The notes under the pieces: model-generated
The model's input: the letters and a program-made list of their open reading frames with translations, nothing else
Databases searched by the model: none
Told to the model about the DNA's origin: nothing
Origin: Enterobacter sp. Cy-643
Lineage (GTDB): Bacteria; Pseudomonadota; Gammaproteobacteria; Enterobacterales; Enterobacteriaceae
DNA: 64,000 nucleotides
Reading direction: 5' to 3'
Assembly (NCBI RefSeq): GCF_011752815.1
Contig: NZ_VWWV01000001.1
Location: forward strand, 1,674,001 to 1,738,000
Translations under genes and position numbers: made by a program
Shown here: positions 31,020 to 39,365 of the stretch, piece by piece
Position numbering within the stretch: position 1 is the first letter of the stretch
Layout: every line of letters begins with the position of its first letter

Positions 31020-32021
31020 ATGATTGATACCACCCTGCCGTTAACCGATTTGCACCGCCACCTTGATGGCAATATTCGTGCGCAAACCATCCTCGATCTC
31101 GGCCGCCAGTTTAATTTATCTTTACCTGCCAACACCCTCGAAACCCTGCGCCCTCACGTTCAGGTCGTTGAAACTGCACCCGATCTGGTCAGCTTCCTGC
31201 AGAAGCTGGACTGGGGCGTGAAAGTACTGGGCTCTCTCGAAGCCTGCCGTCGCGTCGCCTGGGAAAATATTGAAGATGCCGCCCGCAACGGCCTGCACTA
31301 TGTGGAACTGCGCTTCTCGCCGGGCTATATGGCGATGAGCCATAACCTGCCGGTCGCCGGCGTGGTTGAAGCCGTCATTGAAGGTGTACGCCAGGGCTGT
31401 CGGGACTTTGGCGTTGAAGCCCGTCTGATCGGCATTATGAGCCGTACCTTTGGTGAAGCGGCCTGTGAAGCAGAACTGAATGCCCTGCTCGCCCATCGCG
31501 ACAGCATTACCGCCCTGGACTTAGCCGGAGACGAACTCGGTTTCCCGGGCAGCCTGTTCCTGAATCACTTTAATCGTGCGCGGGACGCTGGCTGGCGGAT
31601 CACCGTGCATGCCGGGGAAGCTGCCGGGCCAGAAAGCATCTGGCAGGCTATCCGCGAGCTGGGCGCCGAGCGTATCGGCCACGGCGTAAAAGCGGTTGAA
31701 GATCCGGCGCTGATGGATTTCCTGGCCGAGCATAAAATCGGCATTGAATCCTGCCTGACGTCGAATATTCAGACCAGCACCGTTGCGGCCCTGGACAAAC
31801 ACCCGCTGATCGCCTTCCTCGATCGCGGCGTGCTGGCCACGATCAATACCGATGACCCGGCGGTTCAGGGCATCGATATTATTCATGAGTATAACGTCGC
31901 GGCACCTCAGGCCGGCCTCAGCGCGGCGCACATTCGCACCGCGCAGGAAAATGGCCTGAAGATTGCGTTCCTGAGCGAAGCCGAAAAACAGGCGCTTGTC
32001 GCTAAGGTTAAGGCGGCGTAA
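31020..32021 (+). CDS. add: Adenosine deaminase
   Basis: Zinc enzyme converting adenosine and deoxyadenosine to inosine and deoxyinosine (purine salvage). 333 residues, as in E. coli. Zinc ligands H12 and H14 are in LHRHLDGN, a further His in TVHAGEA with the neighbouring Glu, and the Asp pair in INTDDPA. The start is set by family alignment ([10 protein letters not shown]). Synteny: in E. coli malY and add are neighbours; here 8 kb of accessory DNA separates them. Confidence 0.96.
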   Translation: MIDTTLPLTDLHRHLDGNIRAQTILDLGRQFNLSLPANTLETLRPHVQVVETAPDLVSFLQKLDWGVKVLGSLEACRRVAWENIEDAARNGLHYVELRFSPGYMAMSHNLPVAGVVEAVIEGVRQGCRDFGVEARLIGIMSRTFGEAACEAELNALLAHRDSITALDLAGDELGFPGSLFLNHFNRARDAGWRITVHAGEAAGPESIWQAIRELGAERIGHGVKAVEDPALMDFLAEHKIGIESCLTSNIQTSTVAALDKHPLIAFLDRGVLATINTDDPAVQGIDIIHEYNVAAPQAGLSAAHIRTAQENGLKIAFLSEAEKQALVAKVKAA

Positions 32022-32039
32022 AAATACCGGCAGCTGGCG

Positions 32040-33038
32040 TCAGGACGCGGATTCCAGCTGTCGTTTTTGTTCCGCAGTTTTGCGGGCATAGCGCTGAGCC
32101 AGGACGGCACAAACCATCAGCTGGATTTGGTGGAAAATCATTAATGGCAGCACCATCATCCCCACCGCGCTGGCGGGAAACAGCACATTGGCCATCGGCA
32201 CGCCGTTAGCCAGACTTTTCTTCGACCCGCAGAACACTATGGTAATTTCGTCAGCCGTATTAAAGCCCAGCAGCCGCGACGCCAGCGTATTCACCACCAG
32301 CACAATCGTCAGCAGCACCAGAGAGCAAACCAGCACCATCAGCAGCGAGAAACCGTTAACCTGATGCCAAATGCCTTCGACGACCGCTTCGCTAAACGCC
32401 ACATAGACCACCAGCAGAATAGACGATCTGTCGGTCAGGCCAATCAGCTTTTTATGACGATCCACCCATTTGCCAATCAGCGGTCGGGAAAGGTGCCCGA
32501 TAACAAACGGCACCATCAGTTGCATAATGATTTTGCCAATAGCATGCAGCGTGTCGGTGGCTCCCTCCTGAGTCTGCATCAGCGCCCCGACCAGAACCGG
32601 CGAGAGGAAGATCCCCAGGATGCTGGATGCAGAAGCGCTACACACCGCCGCCGCCACATTGCCTCCGGCAACGGAAGTAAAGGCGATGGCCGACTGCACA
32701 GTCGCAGGGAGTGCACAAAGATAGAGGAAGCCCATATACAGCGGCTGACTCAGAATAGCCGGAGAGAGAAAGCCCATTGCCAGCCCCAGCAGCGGGAACA
32801 GCGCAAACGTACTGAGAAACACCACCAGGTGAAGTTTCCAGTGCCCCATGCCCGCCACAATGGCATCGCGGGAGAGTTTCGCCCCATGCATAAAGAACAG
32901 CAGCGCGATGGCAAACGTCGTCAGGTATTCAAACCCGGTTTTCACTATCCCTTCGCACGGGAACAGCGACGCAACGATCACCACGCCAATCATTATCAGT
33001 AAAAAATTATCAATTTTTAGTTTTTGTAGCCAACCCAT
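32040..33038 (-). CDS. Bile acid:sodium symporter-like protein (YfeH/SBF-like)
   Basis: Inner-membrane transporter with about 10 hydrophobic segments, 332 residues, SBF-like family (E. coli YfeH type). Conserved features include LFFMHGAKLSRDAI, LCALPATVQSAIAFTSVAGGN in the core crossover region and FCGSKKSLANGVPMANVLF. Substrate unknown; relatives carry organic anions with sodium. It converges with add and is not at this place in E. coli. The start at 33038 has no strong ribosome site (GGAACGGG). Confidence 0.87.
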   Translation of the reverse strand: MGWLQKLKIDNFLLIMIGVVIVASLFPCEGIVKTGFEYLTTFAIALLFFMHGAKLSRDAIVAGMGHWKLHLVVFLSTFALFPLLGLAMGFLSPAILSQPLYMGFLYLCALPATVQSAIAFTSVAGGNVAAAVCSASASSILGIFLSPVLVGALMQTQEGATDTLHAIGKIIMQLMVPFVIGHLSRPLIGKWVDRHKKLIGLTDRSSILLVVYVAFSEAVVEGIWHQVNGFSLLMVLVCSLVLLTIVLVVNTLASRLLGFNTADEITIVFCGSKKSLANGVPMANVLFPASAVGMMVLPLMIFHQIQLMVCAVLAQRYARKTAEQKRQLESAS

Positions 33039-33483
33039 CCCGTTCCTCTACCTGCCAGACATCAATATGGCTGTTACTTTGCAACAAATCGGCCGCGCTG
33101 GCGAGTTAACAATTCTGCAAACTTCTAAAAAATGCACAATGGGTTTACATCGTTTTTTCTTAAAGCGAAACGGCATCAATTAAGCGTAACTAAAACGAAA
33201 ATATGAATACAGCACGGCTTAATTTTAAAGCTATTTAAAGAAGACAATTTCGGGTAAATCAAGCCAATTCCCATAAAAATGTTTTTACCTTTTGGTAAAA
33301 ACATAACCTAATGATAATAAAAACATTAATAGCAGTGACATTCGATTTAAAAATCTAAAAACACGACAAAAATCCCATTTGGAAATTTAAATCCATATTA
33401 TAAGCCCCGTGATGTGGCGGTGATTAAAATACGCCATACACTTATTAATACGCCGTCCGGCGTGCTAATAGTGGAGTATTGCT
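33039..33483. other. AT-rich upstream region of the lipoprotein gene
   Basis: 445 bases, clearly more AT-rich than the surroundings and with no believable gene. It contains an operator-like palindrome at 33279-33304 and a small ACGCC / GGCGT hairpin at 33450-33463 just before the ribosome site. Such AT-rich DNA upstream of a surface-protein gene is a usual target of H-NS silencing (inference). Confidence 0.5.
33279..33304. promoter_or_regulatory. 11-bp perfect palindrome upstream of the lipoprotein gene
   Basis: ATGTTTTTACC, TTTT, GGTAAAAACAT. Neither side is followed by a T run, so it looks like a protein-binding site rather than a terminator. The binding protein is unknown. Confidence 0.5.
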
Positions 33484-34734
33484 ATGCGCTCAAATAACAT
33501 TGGCCGCCTCAGCGCTATTGCGATGGCGGTACTTCTTGCCTTCTCCCTGTCCGCCTGTAGCGGCGGCGGCGGGAGTTCGCACAATACGGCGAAAACGGCC
33601 GGGTCTGCCGGTACCACCGGCACAGACACCGCAAGCAACGGCGGTAGCGGCTCAGGCAGTAATGGTTCCGGAGGAGGAACGGGCTCGGGAGGTGGTACAG
33701 ACACGGGCGCTGGCGGAGGAACGGGCACAGGTGGCGGGACAGGCACCGGCACTGGCGGAGGAACGGGTACGGGTGGCGGGACAGGCACCGGCACTGGCGG
33801 AGGAACGGGTACTGGTGGCGGTACGGGTGGCGGAACAACCGTCGCGAATAGTGCGGGTAATAACATTATCGGTGATGCCGGCGGCGTCGTGAGCGGCGTT
33901 GGCAGCACGGTCAGCGGCGTGGCTTCTCAGTTGCCGGTGAACAATCCGGTCACCTCGACGGTTGCCGTAGCCGCGGGCGGTACCGGCAGCGCCATTTCAA
34001 CCGTCGGTAATGGCGTAGTAAACGGCCTTGGCAATGCGAACAACCCTAATGGGGTGGGCACCACGGTAACTGGCGCGACGAATGCCGTATCGGGCCTGGG
34101 AACCACGGTCTCGGCCGTTGGATCAAATCTGGCAAGCTCCACGGCCAATACCCCCGCCAGCGGGCTAACCGGCGCAGCAGGTGGACTGGTTAATACTGCG
34201 GGGCAAGTCGTAACCGGTACGGGGAATGCCCTCACCCAGACGGTGCAAAGCCCTGGGGTAGCCAACCTGACAACTGGCGCAACGGGGCTGGTTAACACCA
34301 CCCTTTCAGATACGCAGAAAGCCACCCAGGCCGTGGGCGGCGCCACCGGGCTGGGTACGCCTGTGAGTAACCTGCTGACCACCACAGGGGGAGCCGTTAG
34401 CGGTCTGGGCTCGAATATAAGCGGCAGCAACCCATCTCTGGGTGGCGTCGGGCAGGTAGTCCAGAATACCGGGCAGGTTGTGACGGACAGCGGCGCGCTG
34501 GTGAAACCGGTGCAAACCAGCGGGAGCGGGAGCTCAGGCTCAGTTTCAGCGGGTGCTTCCGGCTCGGTCGGCGTCGGAGGTAACGGCCTGGTAACCAACC
34601 TTGGTACCACCGTTAGCGGGCTGACGTCTTCGTTAACCACCAACGTTAACGCCAGCGCCACGGGAAGTAACACCAGCTCAGGGCAGCAGGTCGGGCTTAC
34701 CGGCGCGGTCGGCGGGCTTTTGAAAACCAAATAG
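33484..34734 (+). CDS. Glycine-rich collagen-like lipoprotein, likely partner of the adjacent TpsB
   Basis: 416-residue exported lipoprotein. Signal peptide 1-24 ends in the lipobox LSAC, with C25 as the lipidated residue; +2 is Ser, so outer-membrane sorting is expected. Residues 26-120 are almost entirely Gly, Thr and Ser, including tandem 14-residue GGGTGTGGGTGTGT units. Residues 125-416 hold degenerate G/V/T/N/S repeats of the type GLxxTVSGxGS and GQVVTxTGxA, suggesting a beta-rich or fibrous surface structure. There is no Cys besides C25. Function unknown: probably a surface adhesin or matrix component. A terminator and then an FhaC-like transporter follow. It lacks the haemagglutinin TPS domain of ordinary TpsA proteins. 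The start follows GGAGTATTGCT. Confidence 0.82.
   Translation: MRSNNIGRLSAIAMAVLLAFSLSACSGGGGSSHNTAKTAGSAGTTGTDTASNGGSGSGSNGSGGGTGSGGGTDTGAGGGTGTGGGTGTGTGGGTGTGGGTGTGTGGGTGTGGGTGGGTTVANSAGNNIIGDAGGVVSGVGSTVSGVASQLPVNNPVTSTVAVAAGGTGSAISTVGNGVVNGLGNANNPNGVGTTVTGATNAVSGLGTTVSAVGSNLASSTANTPASGLTGAAGGLVNTAGQVVTGTGNALTQTVQSPGVANLTTGATGLVNTTLSDTQKATQAVGGATGLGTPVSNLLTTTGGAVSGLGSNISGSNPSLGGVGQVVQNTGQVVTDSGALVKPVQTSGSGSSGSVSAGASGSVGVGGNGLVTNLGTTVSGLTSSLTTNVNASATGSNTSSGQQVGLTGAVGGLLKTK
33712..33833 (+). repeat. 42-bp in-frame tandem repeat
   Basis: Units begin at 33712, 33754 and 33796. The first two are full-length and differ at only a few positions; the third is partial. Each unit encodes 14 residues of Gly and Thr. 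Unit length is a multiple of three, so gain or loss would keep the frame. Confidence 0.85.
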
Positions 34735-34750
34735 TGCCTGTCGGGCACAT

Positions 34751-34784
34751 GTGCTCCCGTGGTAACGGCGGGAGCACTTTTTTC
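34751..34784 (+). terminator. Intrinsic terminator between lipoprotein and TpsB genes
   Basis: Perfect 9-bp stem GTGCTCCCG / CGGGAGCAC followed by TTTTTT. Partial readthrough here would give much more lipoprotein than transporter. Confidence 0.85.
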
Positions 34785-34822
34785 ACAGCATTTTCTTCGC
34801 TGCGCAGTTAAGGGAGCTCATC

Positions 34823-36538
34823 ATGGACAATCGTCTGGGTATACTGCTGCTGTACGGAGCCACACTGAGTATCAGCTACGCCGATATGTCACCCACGCTT
34901 ATCGACCCCAATAACCCCGCTAAAGCCGCACGTTCTCTTGCAATACCGGCCGCCCCGCAAAAACGGGCAGAGGTGAAAACCGCGCTACCGGTGCCGCAGC
35001 TAACCCCGCAGACGCCGATCGCGGTGAAACATCTGCAGTTTATTGGCGGCACGCGCTATAAACTTGACTCGCTGGCTCAGCCGTTTATGCCGCTGGTCGG
35101 CAAAACAGTCCCGCTGGCCCAGCTGATAACGTTAACCAACGCCATCACCCAGCGCTATCAGCAGGATGGCCTGCCGCTGTCCTACGCTTACCTGCCGAGC
35201 GACAATTTCCATGATGGCACGGTGCGTATTGTGCTGGTTGAAGGCTATATCGCGCACAGCAACATCAAAAGCGATAACGCGAATACGGGCGAACGCTTAA
35301 GCCGCTTGTCGGCGCTAATGATGAATGAAAAACCCCTCAGTCAGGCGACGTTTGACCGCTACAGCCTGCTGATGCAGCGCACGCCGGCGACAAAAGTGGA
35401 AGCCAATGCCGCGTTGCCCAATAACATTTACGGTGCGGCGGATATGAAAGTCGACGCCACCCAGCCTCATATCTGGGATATTTCCTCCACGATAGACACG
35501 CGCAAAGGCTCAAATCTGGCGCTGATTAACGGCACGCTTAGCAACCTTACCAGCCACGGCGATCAGCTGGGGCTTGCCACGCTGGTGCCGCTGGATAGCA
35601 GCACGAAAAAGACCTACTTTGGGGCCAACTATCAGCAATACCTCATGGATAACGGCCTGCTGATGCAGCTGAAAGGCAGTTTCTATCGAGAAAATCCCAG
35701 CGACTACACGCCGCTGCTTTATTTGCCGCAGAACATTTCTATCGACGCAAAGGAAAAAACCACCCAGTACACCGGGGGAATAGCCTTCAGCTACCCGCTG
35801 CTGCTTGAGCGCAAGAAGCAGTTTTCGGTCAGCGGCGGGCTGGATTATGTCGATAAGCGCGACGATTATGCGCTTCGGGCCAACGGCTTCGGCAATACCA
35901 TTGATTTGCCCGGCGTCAGCCAGCGTGCTCGCTACCCGGCGGCAGAGTTTTCAGCCTGGGGCTACCGCGAGTACGACACCGCCAACTGGAGTGCTCGCCT
36001 GACCCTGCGTAAAGGTATTGATGCCTTTGGGGCCAGCGTCACGCCGGGCTTAAACACGAATCTCAACTTTACGCGCTGGAAGGGCAACGTCGATGCCGCG
36101 TGGCTGGTCGCGCCAAAATGGCGATTGAGTACGTCGCTGGAGGGGGACTGGTCGAACAATAATTTGCCCGAAGCCGAGCGCGTAAGCTTCGGTGCACAGC
36201 GTTTTGGTCGGGGATATCCCGACGGCGAGGCCAGCGGGGATTACGGCTACGGCGGGCAGGTTGAAATGCGCTATCTTCATAGCCTCGATCAAGGCGTCTG
36301 GATTAACACGGTACAGCCCTATGTCGTGGCCGACACCGCCCAGACCTGGTTCAACCAGCCGGGCTTTCGTCACCAGAGACTGGCCTCGATTGCAACCGGG
36401 GTAACGGTGGGCGACAGCCGCCATTATTCCGTCTCCGTTGAGGCGGCCAGGCCGCTGGCTGATTTACCCAGCGACAGCAGTCGTCGGGACGTGCGCTTCA
36501 GCCTGACGTTTACCTACAACTTCAATAATCTGCACTAG
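34823..36538 (+). CDS. TpsB/FhaC/ShlB-type outer-membrane transporter
   Basis: Two-partner secretion pore of the Omp85 superfamily, 571 residues. Residues 1-20 form a short signal peptide (ISYA before the cut), followed by a Pro-rich linker. A POTRA domain (about 70-148: IAVKHLQFIGGTRYKLDSL through VRIVLVEGYI) follows, then a second POTRA-like part, then the 16-strand barrel. The L6-loop arginine motif appears as RFGRGYPDGE at about 461-470, and the last strand ends in FSLTFTYNFNNLH with a C-terminal aromatic-rich pattern. The obvious cargo is the upstream lipoprotein, since no TpsA is nearby. The start follows GGGAGCTCATC. Confidence 0.9.
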   Translation: MDNRLGILLLYGATLSISYADMSPTLIDPNNPAKAARSLAIPAAPQKRAEVKTALPVPQLTPQTPIAVKHLQFIGGTRYKLDSLAQPFMPLVGKTVPLAQLITLTNAITQRYQQDGLPLSYAYLPSDNFHDGTVRIVLVEGYIAHSNIKSDNANTGERLSRLSALMMNEKPLSQATFDRYSLLMQRTPATKVEANAALPNNIYGAADMKVDATQPHIWDISSTIDTRKGSNLALINGTLSNLTSHGDQLGLATLVPLDSSTKKTYFGANYQQYLMDNGLLMQLKGSFYRENPSDYTPLLYLPQNISIDAKEKTTQYTGGIAFSYPLLLERKKQFSVSGGLDYVDKRDDYALRANGFGNTIDLPGVSQRARYPAAEFSAWGYREYDTANWSARLTLRKGIDAFGASVTPGLNTNLNFTRWKGNVDAAWLVAPKWRLSTSLEGDWSNNNLPEAERVSFGAQRFGRGYPDGEASGDYGYGGQVEMRYLHSLDQGVWINTVQPYVVADTAQTWFNQPGFRHQRLASIATGVTVGDSRHYSVSVEAARPLADLPSDSSRRDVRFSLTFTYNFNNLH

Positions 36539-36541
36539 GGA

Positions 36542-36573
36542 TAAACCCTCACCGTTCCCGGTGAGGGTTATTC
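36542..36573. terminator. Bidirectional terminator between the TpsB gene and ydgJ
   Basis: Perfect 10-bp stem AACCCTCACC / GGTGAGGGTT between two convergent genes, with short A/T runs on both sides. Confidence 0.75.
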
Positions 36574-37614
36574 TCAGGCAAGGTTCAGCGTCGCGCGTTT
36601 TTTAGCGGACTCGATGCCCAACTCAATCAGCTCCATGACCTGAATCGCCTGGGCTGCCGGGACAGGATTCTCACTTTTACCGGCCAGAGCATCACGCACT
36701 CCCGCATAATAAGCCGGATAGTTCCCCGGCACGGTCAGCAGCGTCTGCTCGTCCATTAGCTCGCCCTGGGCAAGCGTTAGCACGCCATCACGCATATCGT
36801 AACCCCAGTCTTCCTGAGGCAGCAGCTCACCCGCTTTCAGGCGATCTTCCTGCGGATCCAGACCGTACTTAATGTAGCTGCCGCGCGTGCCGTGCACGAT
36901 GTAACGCGCAGTTTCCGCCGCCGCCAGCAGCGTACCATGCAGCACAACACGACGCTGCGGATAAGCCAGCACGGCATGGAAGTAGTCTGTCGCCTGCGCC
37001 CCGGAACGAAGCTGCGCGAGGTCCACGGTCAGGCTGACTGGCAGCCCAAACAGGGTGATGGCCTGGTCAAGCAGATGCGGTCCAAGATCGTACCAAATAC
37101 CGCTTCCAACGCCCGCCTGTTCACGCCAGCGGTTACGTACCTGCGGGCGGTAGCGGTCAAAGTGGGATTCAAAATAGGCCACTTCGCCGAGCGTCCCTTC
37201 CGCCAGCAAATTTTTCACCGTCAGAAAATCGCTATCCCAACGGCGGTTGTGGAACACGGACAGCAGCAGGCCAAGCTTTTTAGCCAGCGCATCCAGCTCC
37301 CGCGCCTGGGATAGCGTGACGGTGAAAGGCTTATCAACGACGACGTGTTTTCCCGCCTCTAGCGCCGCTTTGGCCAGCGGGAAGTGGGTATCATTTGGAG
37401 TAGGAATGACAATCAGATCGATGGCGGGATCTTTAAACAGGTGCTGAGGATCGGATACGACCTTCATTCCCGGCCAGTCAGCGTGCACTTTTTCAGCATC
37501 GCTACTGGAAACTGCGGCGAGGATCATTCCTGGCGTACCGGAAATCAGCGGCGCATGAAACGTCTTACTGGCATAGCCGTAACCGATAAGCCCGACGCGG
37601 ATGGTATCACTCAT
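36574..37614 (-). CDS. ydgJ: Gfo/Idh/MocA-family oxidoreductase YdgJ
   Basis: NAD(P)-dependent oxidoreductase of 346 residues. Rossmann motif VGLIGYGYASKTFH at about 6-19, conserved EAGKHVVVDKPFTVT with the family catalytic Lys, and GSGIWYDLGPHLLDQ with the catalytic His region. The substrate is unknown, although the family acts on sugars, inositol and related compounds. The start at 37614 follows GAGAGGAAAA; a 12-codon extension upstream is rejected. Position next to cnu as in E. coli. Confidence 0.92.
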   Translation of the reverse strand: MSDTIRVGLIGYGYASKTFHAPLISGTPGMILAAVSSSDAEKVHADWPGMKVVSDPQHLFKDPAIDLIVIPTPNDTHFPLAKAALEAGKHVVVDKPFTVTLSQARELDALAKKLGLLLSVFHNRRWDSDFLTVKNLLAEGTLGEVAYFESHFDRYRPQVRNRWREQAGVGSGIWYDLGPHLLDQAITLFGLPVSLTVDLAQLRSGAQATDYFHAVLAYPQRRVVLHGTLLAAAETARYIVHGTRGSYIKYGLDPQEDRLKAGELLPQEDWGYDMRDGVLTLAQGELMDEQTLLTVPGNYPAYYAGVRDALAGKSENPVPAAQAIQVMELIELGIESAKKRATLNLA

Positions 37615-37810
37615 GTGTTTTCCTCTCTTTAATGAACTCCGGCATTTCACCCTATCCCCCGGCGGGCGACAACCGCAAGTTTCTGGATTGCGTATTACCC
37701 AGGCGGGAGACCGCCATTATTGCTAATCATCCTGACAGTTATTATGGCTTTTAAATCACTGTCTTCATTTCGCCAGTACGGCCTGGGAACATTAAAACTG
37801 AGGTGATTTT

Positions 37811-37945
37811 ATGTCGTCCAAAGCGCGATATTCCTGGCCATTGCAAAGAAAACTCCTAATTGTTCCGTCGAGTAATAATAGCGCTAAGCCGCGACCGCGT
37901 TTGCGATTATCATCGCCACTCAATCCGCCGACCGTGATTAATTGA
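37811..37945 (+). CDS. Small basic ORF upstream of cnu (44 residues)
   Basis: Starts with ATG 37811 after a good ribosome site (TGAGGTGA, spacing about 5) and ends 8 bases before the cnu ATG. The product is basic, Ser/Pro/Arg-rich and has no hydrophobic segment. It is not like Blr, the small membrane protein encoded at this place in E. coli. It is not recognised. Either a real coupled leader peptide or chance; support is the ribosome site and the tight spacing only. Confidence 0.4.
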   Translation: MSSKARYSWPLQRKLLIVPSSNNSAKPRPRLRLSSPLNPPTVIN

Positions 37946-37953
37946 TACCCGCC

Positions 37954-38187
37954 ATGGAAAATGCAACATCCCTTAGTGCCCTGGACTACCTGATGAAATT
38001 CCGCAAAATAAGCTCGCAGGAAAATCTGGAAAAGCTTTTTGACCACCTGAATTACACCCTGACCGACAGCCAGGAAATCATGAATATGTACCGTGCGGCC
38101 GATCACCGCAGGGCCGAACTGGCTTCCGGCGGGCGCCTGTTTGACCTCGGATGCGTGCCGAAAACGGTCTGGCGTTACGTTGTATAG
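37954..38187 (+). CDS. cnu: Hha/YmoA-family nucleoid protein Cnu (YdgT)
   Basis: Small partner of H-NS and StpA that helps silence AT-rich genes; E. coli Cnu also binds oriC. 77 residues against 71 in E. coli. The core [47 protein letters not shown] and the C-terminal [13 protein letters not shown] are typical. ATG 37954 adds a few residues before the conserved domain; a TTG at 37942 is a less likely start. A possible small ORF lies immediately upstream. Confidence 0.9.
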   Translation: MENATSLSALDYLMKFRKISSQENLEKLFDHLNYTLTDSQEIMNMYRAADHRRAELASGGRLFDLGCVPKTVWRYVV

Positions 38188-38265
38188 CCGCTGCCGGTAG
38201 CATTAGCGGTAAAATCCCTTATAATCCCCCCGCTTTATTCACCTTATTTAAAATCGGGAGGACAC

Positions 38266-38706
38266 ATGACGACGCCCCAACCCCCGCGCATTGCTGGCTG
38301 GCTCCTTGCCCCTTTGGCCTGGCTACTGATGTCGTTGCTCAGCAGCTCGGTGGCGCTGTTAAGTTTCCTGATGATGATTTTGTCCCCGGCAGCGCGCGAG
38401 GCGCTGGGCAGCGCAGACGCCAAAACAACGCTGTTGTTCAGCCTGTCCGTTGGCTGCGCGATGGCAATGTGGGCTTATACTCTCTGGCTGACTATCGCGT
38501 TCTTTAAACGCCGCCAGAATGTGGTTCGTCATTATATTTTGTGGCTGCTGCTCACCGTGCTGCTGGCAATTAAATCCTTCGCATTTTCGCCGGTCAGCGA
38601 CAAGGTCGCGGTTCAGTTGCTGCTGCCTTCTCTGCTTGCGGCTGCGTTACTGGTGCCCTACTTGAAGCGCTCGAAGCGAGTGAAGCAGACCTTCATTAAC
38701 CCGTAA
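38266..38706 (+). CDS. ydgK: YdgK family inner-membrane protein (DUF2569-like)
   Basis: 146-residue protein with four hydrophobic segments (about 12-40, 62-84, 92-110, 115-132). Conserved start RIAGWLLAPLAWLLMSLLSSS as in E. coli YdgK. Function unknown. The start follows GGGAGGACAC. It lies between cnu and rsxA and is followed by a terminator-like hairpin. Confidence 0.88.
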   Translation: MTTPQPPRIAGWLLAPLAWLLMSLLSSSVALLSFLMMILSPAAREALGSADAKTTLLFSLSVGCAMAMWAYTLWLTIAFFKRRQNVVRHYILWLLLTVLLAIKSFAFSPVSDKVAVQLLLPSLLAAALLVPYLKRSKRVKQTFINP

Positions 38707-38730
38707 TAACCCTATAGATAGCCCGTTGTC

Positions 38731-38768
38731 GCCGCCCGCCGATTCGTCGATAATAGGCGGCTTTTTTT
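38731..38768 (+). terminator. Terminator-like hairpin between ydgK and rsxA
   Basis: GCCGCC / GGCGGC stem with a 19-base loop and seven T residues, ending 15 bases before the rsxA start. Because almost no room remains for a promoter after it, rsxA transcripts must cross it unless a promoter overlaps it. Confidence 0.6.
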
Positions 38769-38783
38769 GTTTCAGGTCGAATC

Positions 38784-39365
38784 ATGTCAGATTATTTGCT
38801 GCTCTTTGTGGGTACCGTGCTGGTCAATAACTTCGTGCTGGTGAAGTTCCTTGGTCTGTGTCCGTTTATGGGGGTTTCCAAAAAACTGGAAAGCGCCATC
38901 GGCATGGGGCTGGCGACCACCTTCGTGATGACGCTCGCCTCTATTTTTGCGTGGATCATTGACGAACTTATCCTGGTGCCGCTGGACCTGATCTACCTGC
39001 GCACCCTGGCGTTTATCCTGGTTATCGCAGTTGTCGTGCAGTTCACCGAAATGGTGGTGCGTAAAACCAGCCCCGCGCTTTATCGCCTGCTGGGGATCTT
39101 CCTGCCGCTGATCACCACCAACTGCGCCGTACTCGGCGTGGCATTGCTCAACATCAACCTGGGCCATAACTTCCTGCAGTCGGCGGTGTACGGTTTTTCC
39201 GCCGCCCTGGGTTTCTCGCTGGTGATGGTGCTGTTCGCGGCCATTCGCGAGCGTATGGTTGTAGCCGATATTCCAGCCCCGTTTCGCGGCAACGCTATCG
39301 CGCTGGTGACCGCAGGCCTGATGGCCCTCGCCTTTATGGGCTTTAGCGGGCTGGTGAAGTTCTGA
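38784..39365 (+). CDS. rsxA: Electron transport complex subunit RsxA (RnfA)
   Basis: Integral membrane subunit of the Rsx/Rnf ion-coupled electron-transport complex. In E. coli this complex helps keep SoxR reduced and so inactive. 193 residues, six helices. Conserved [18 protein letters not shown] and [18 protein letters not shown] contain the cysteines that hold the intramembrane iron-sulphur centre with RsxE. First gene of rsxABCDGE-nth; its stop overlaps the rsxB start by one base. Confidence 0.97.
   Translation: MSDYLLLFVGTVLVNNFVLVKFLGLCPFMGVSKKLESAIGMGLATTFVMTLASIFAWIIDELILVPLDLIYLRTLAFILVIAVVVQFTEMVVRKTSPALYRLLGIFLPLITTNCAVLGVALLNINLGHNFLQSAVYGFSAALGFSLVMVLFAAIRERMVVADIPAPFRGNAIALVTAGLMALAFMGFSGLVKF

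Noticed and set aside
33712-33833. CRISPR-like array
   Set aside because: The 42-bp units are contiguous, have no spacers and lie inside a coding frame.
33465-34748. Long proline- and valine-rich frames opposite the lipoprotein gene
   Set aside because: They are the reverse image of the Gly/Thr/Ser repeats; the forward gene has a signal peptide, lipobox and ribosome site.
37651-37945. A frameshifted blr gene
   Set aside because: Blr is a single hydrophobic helix; no frame here encodes such a segment.
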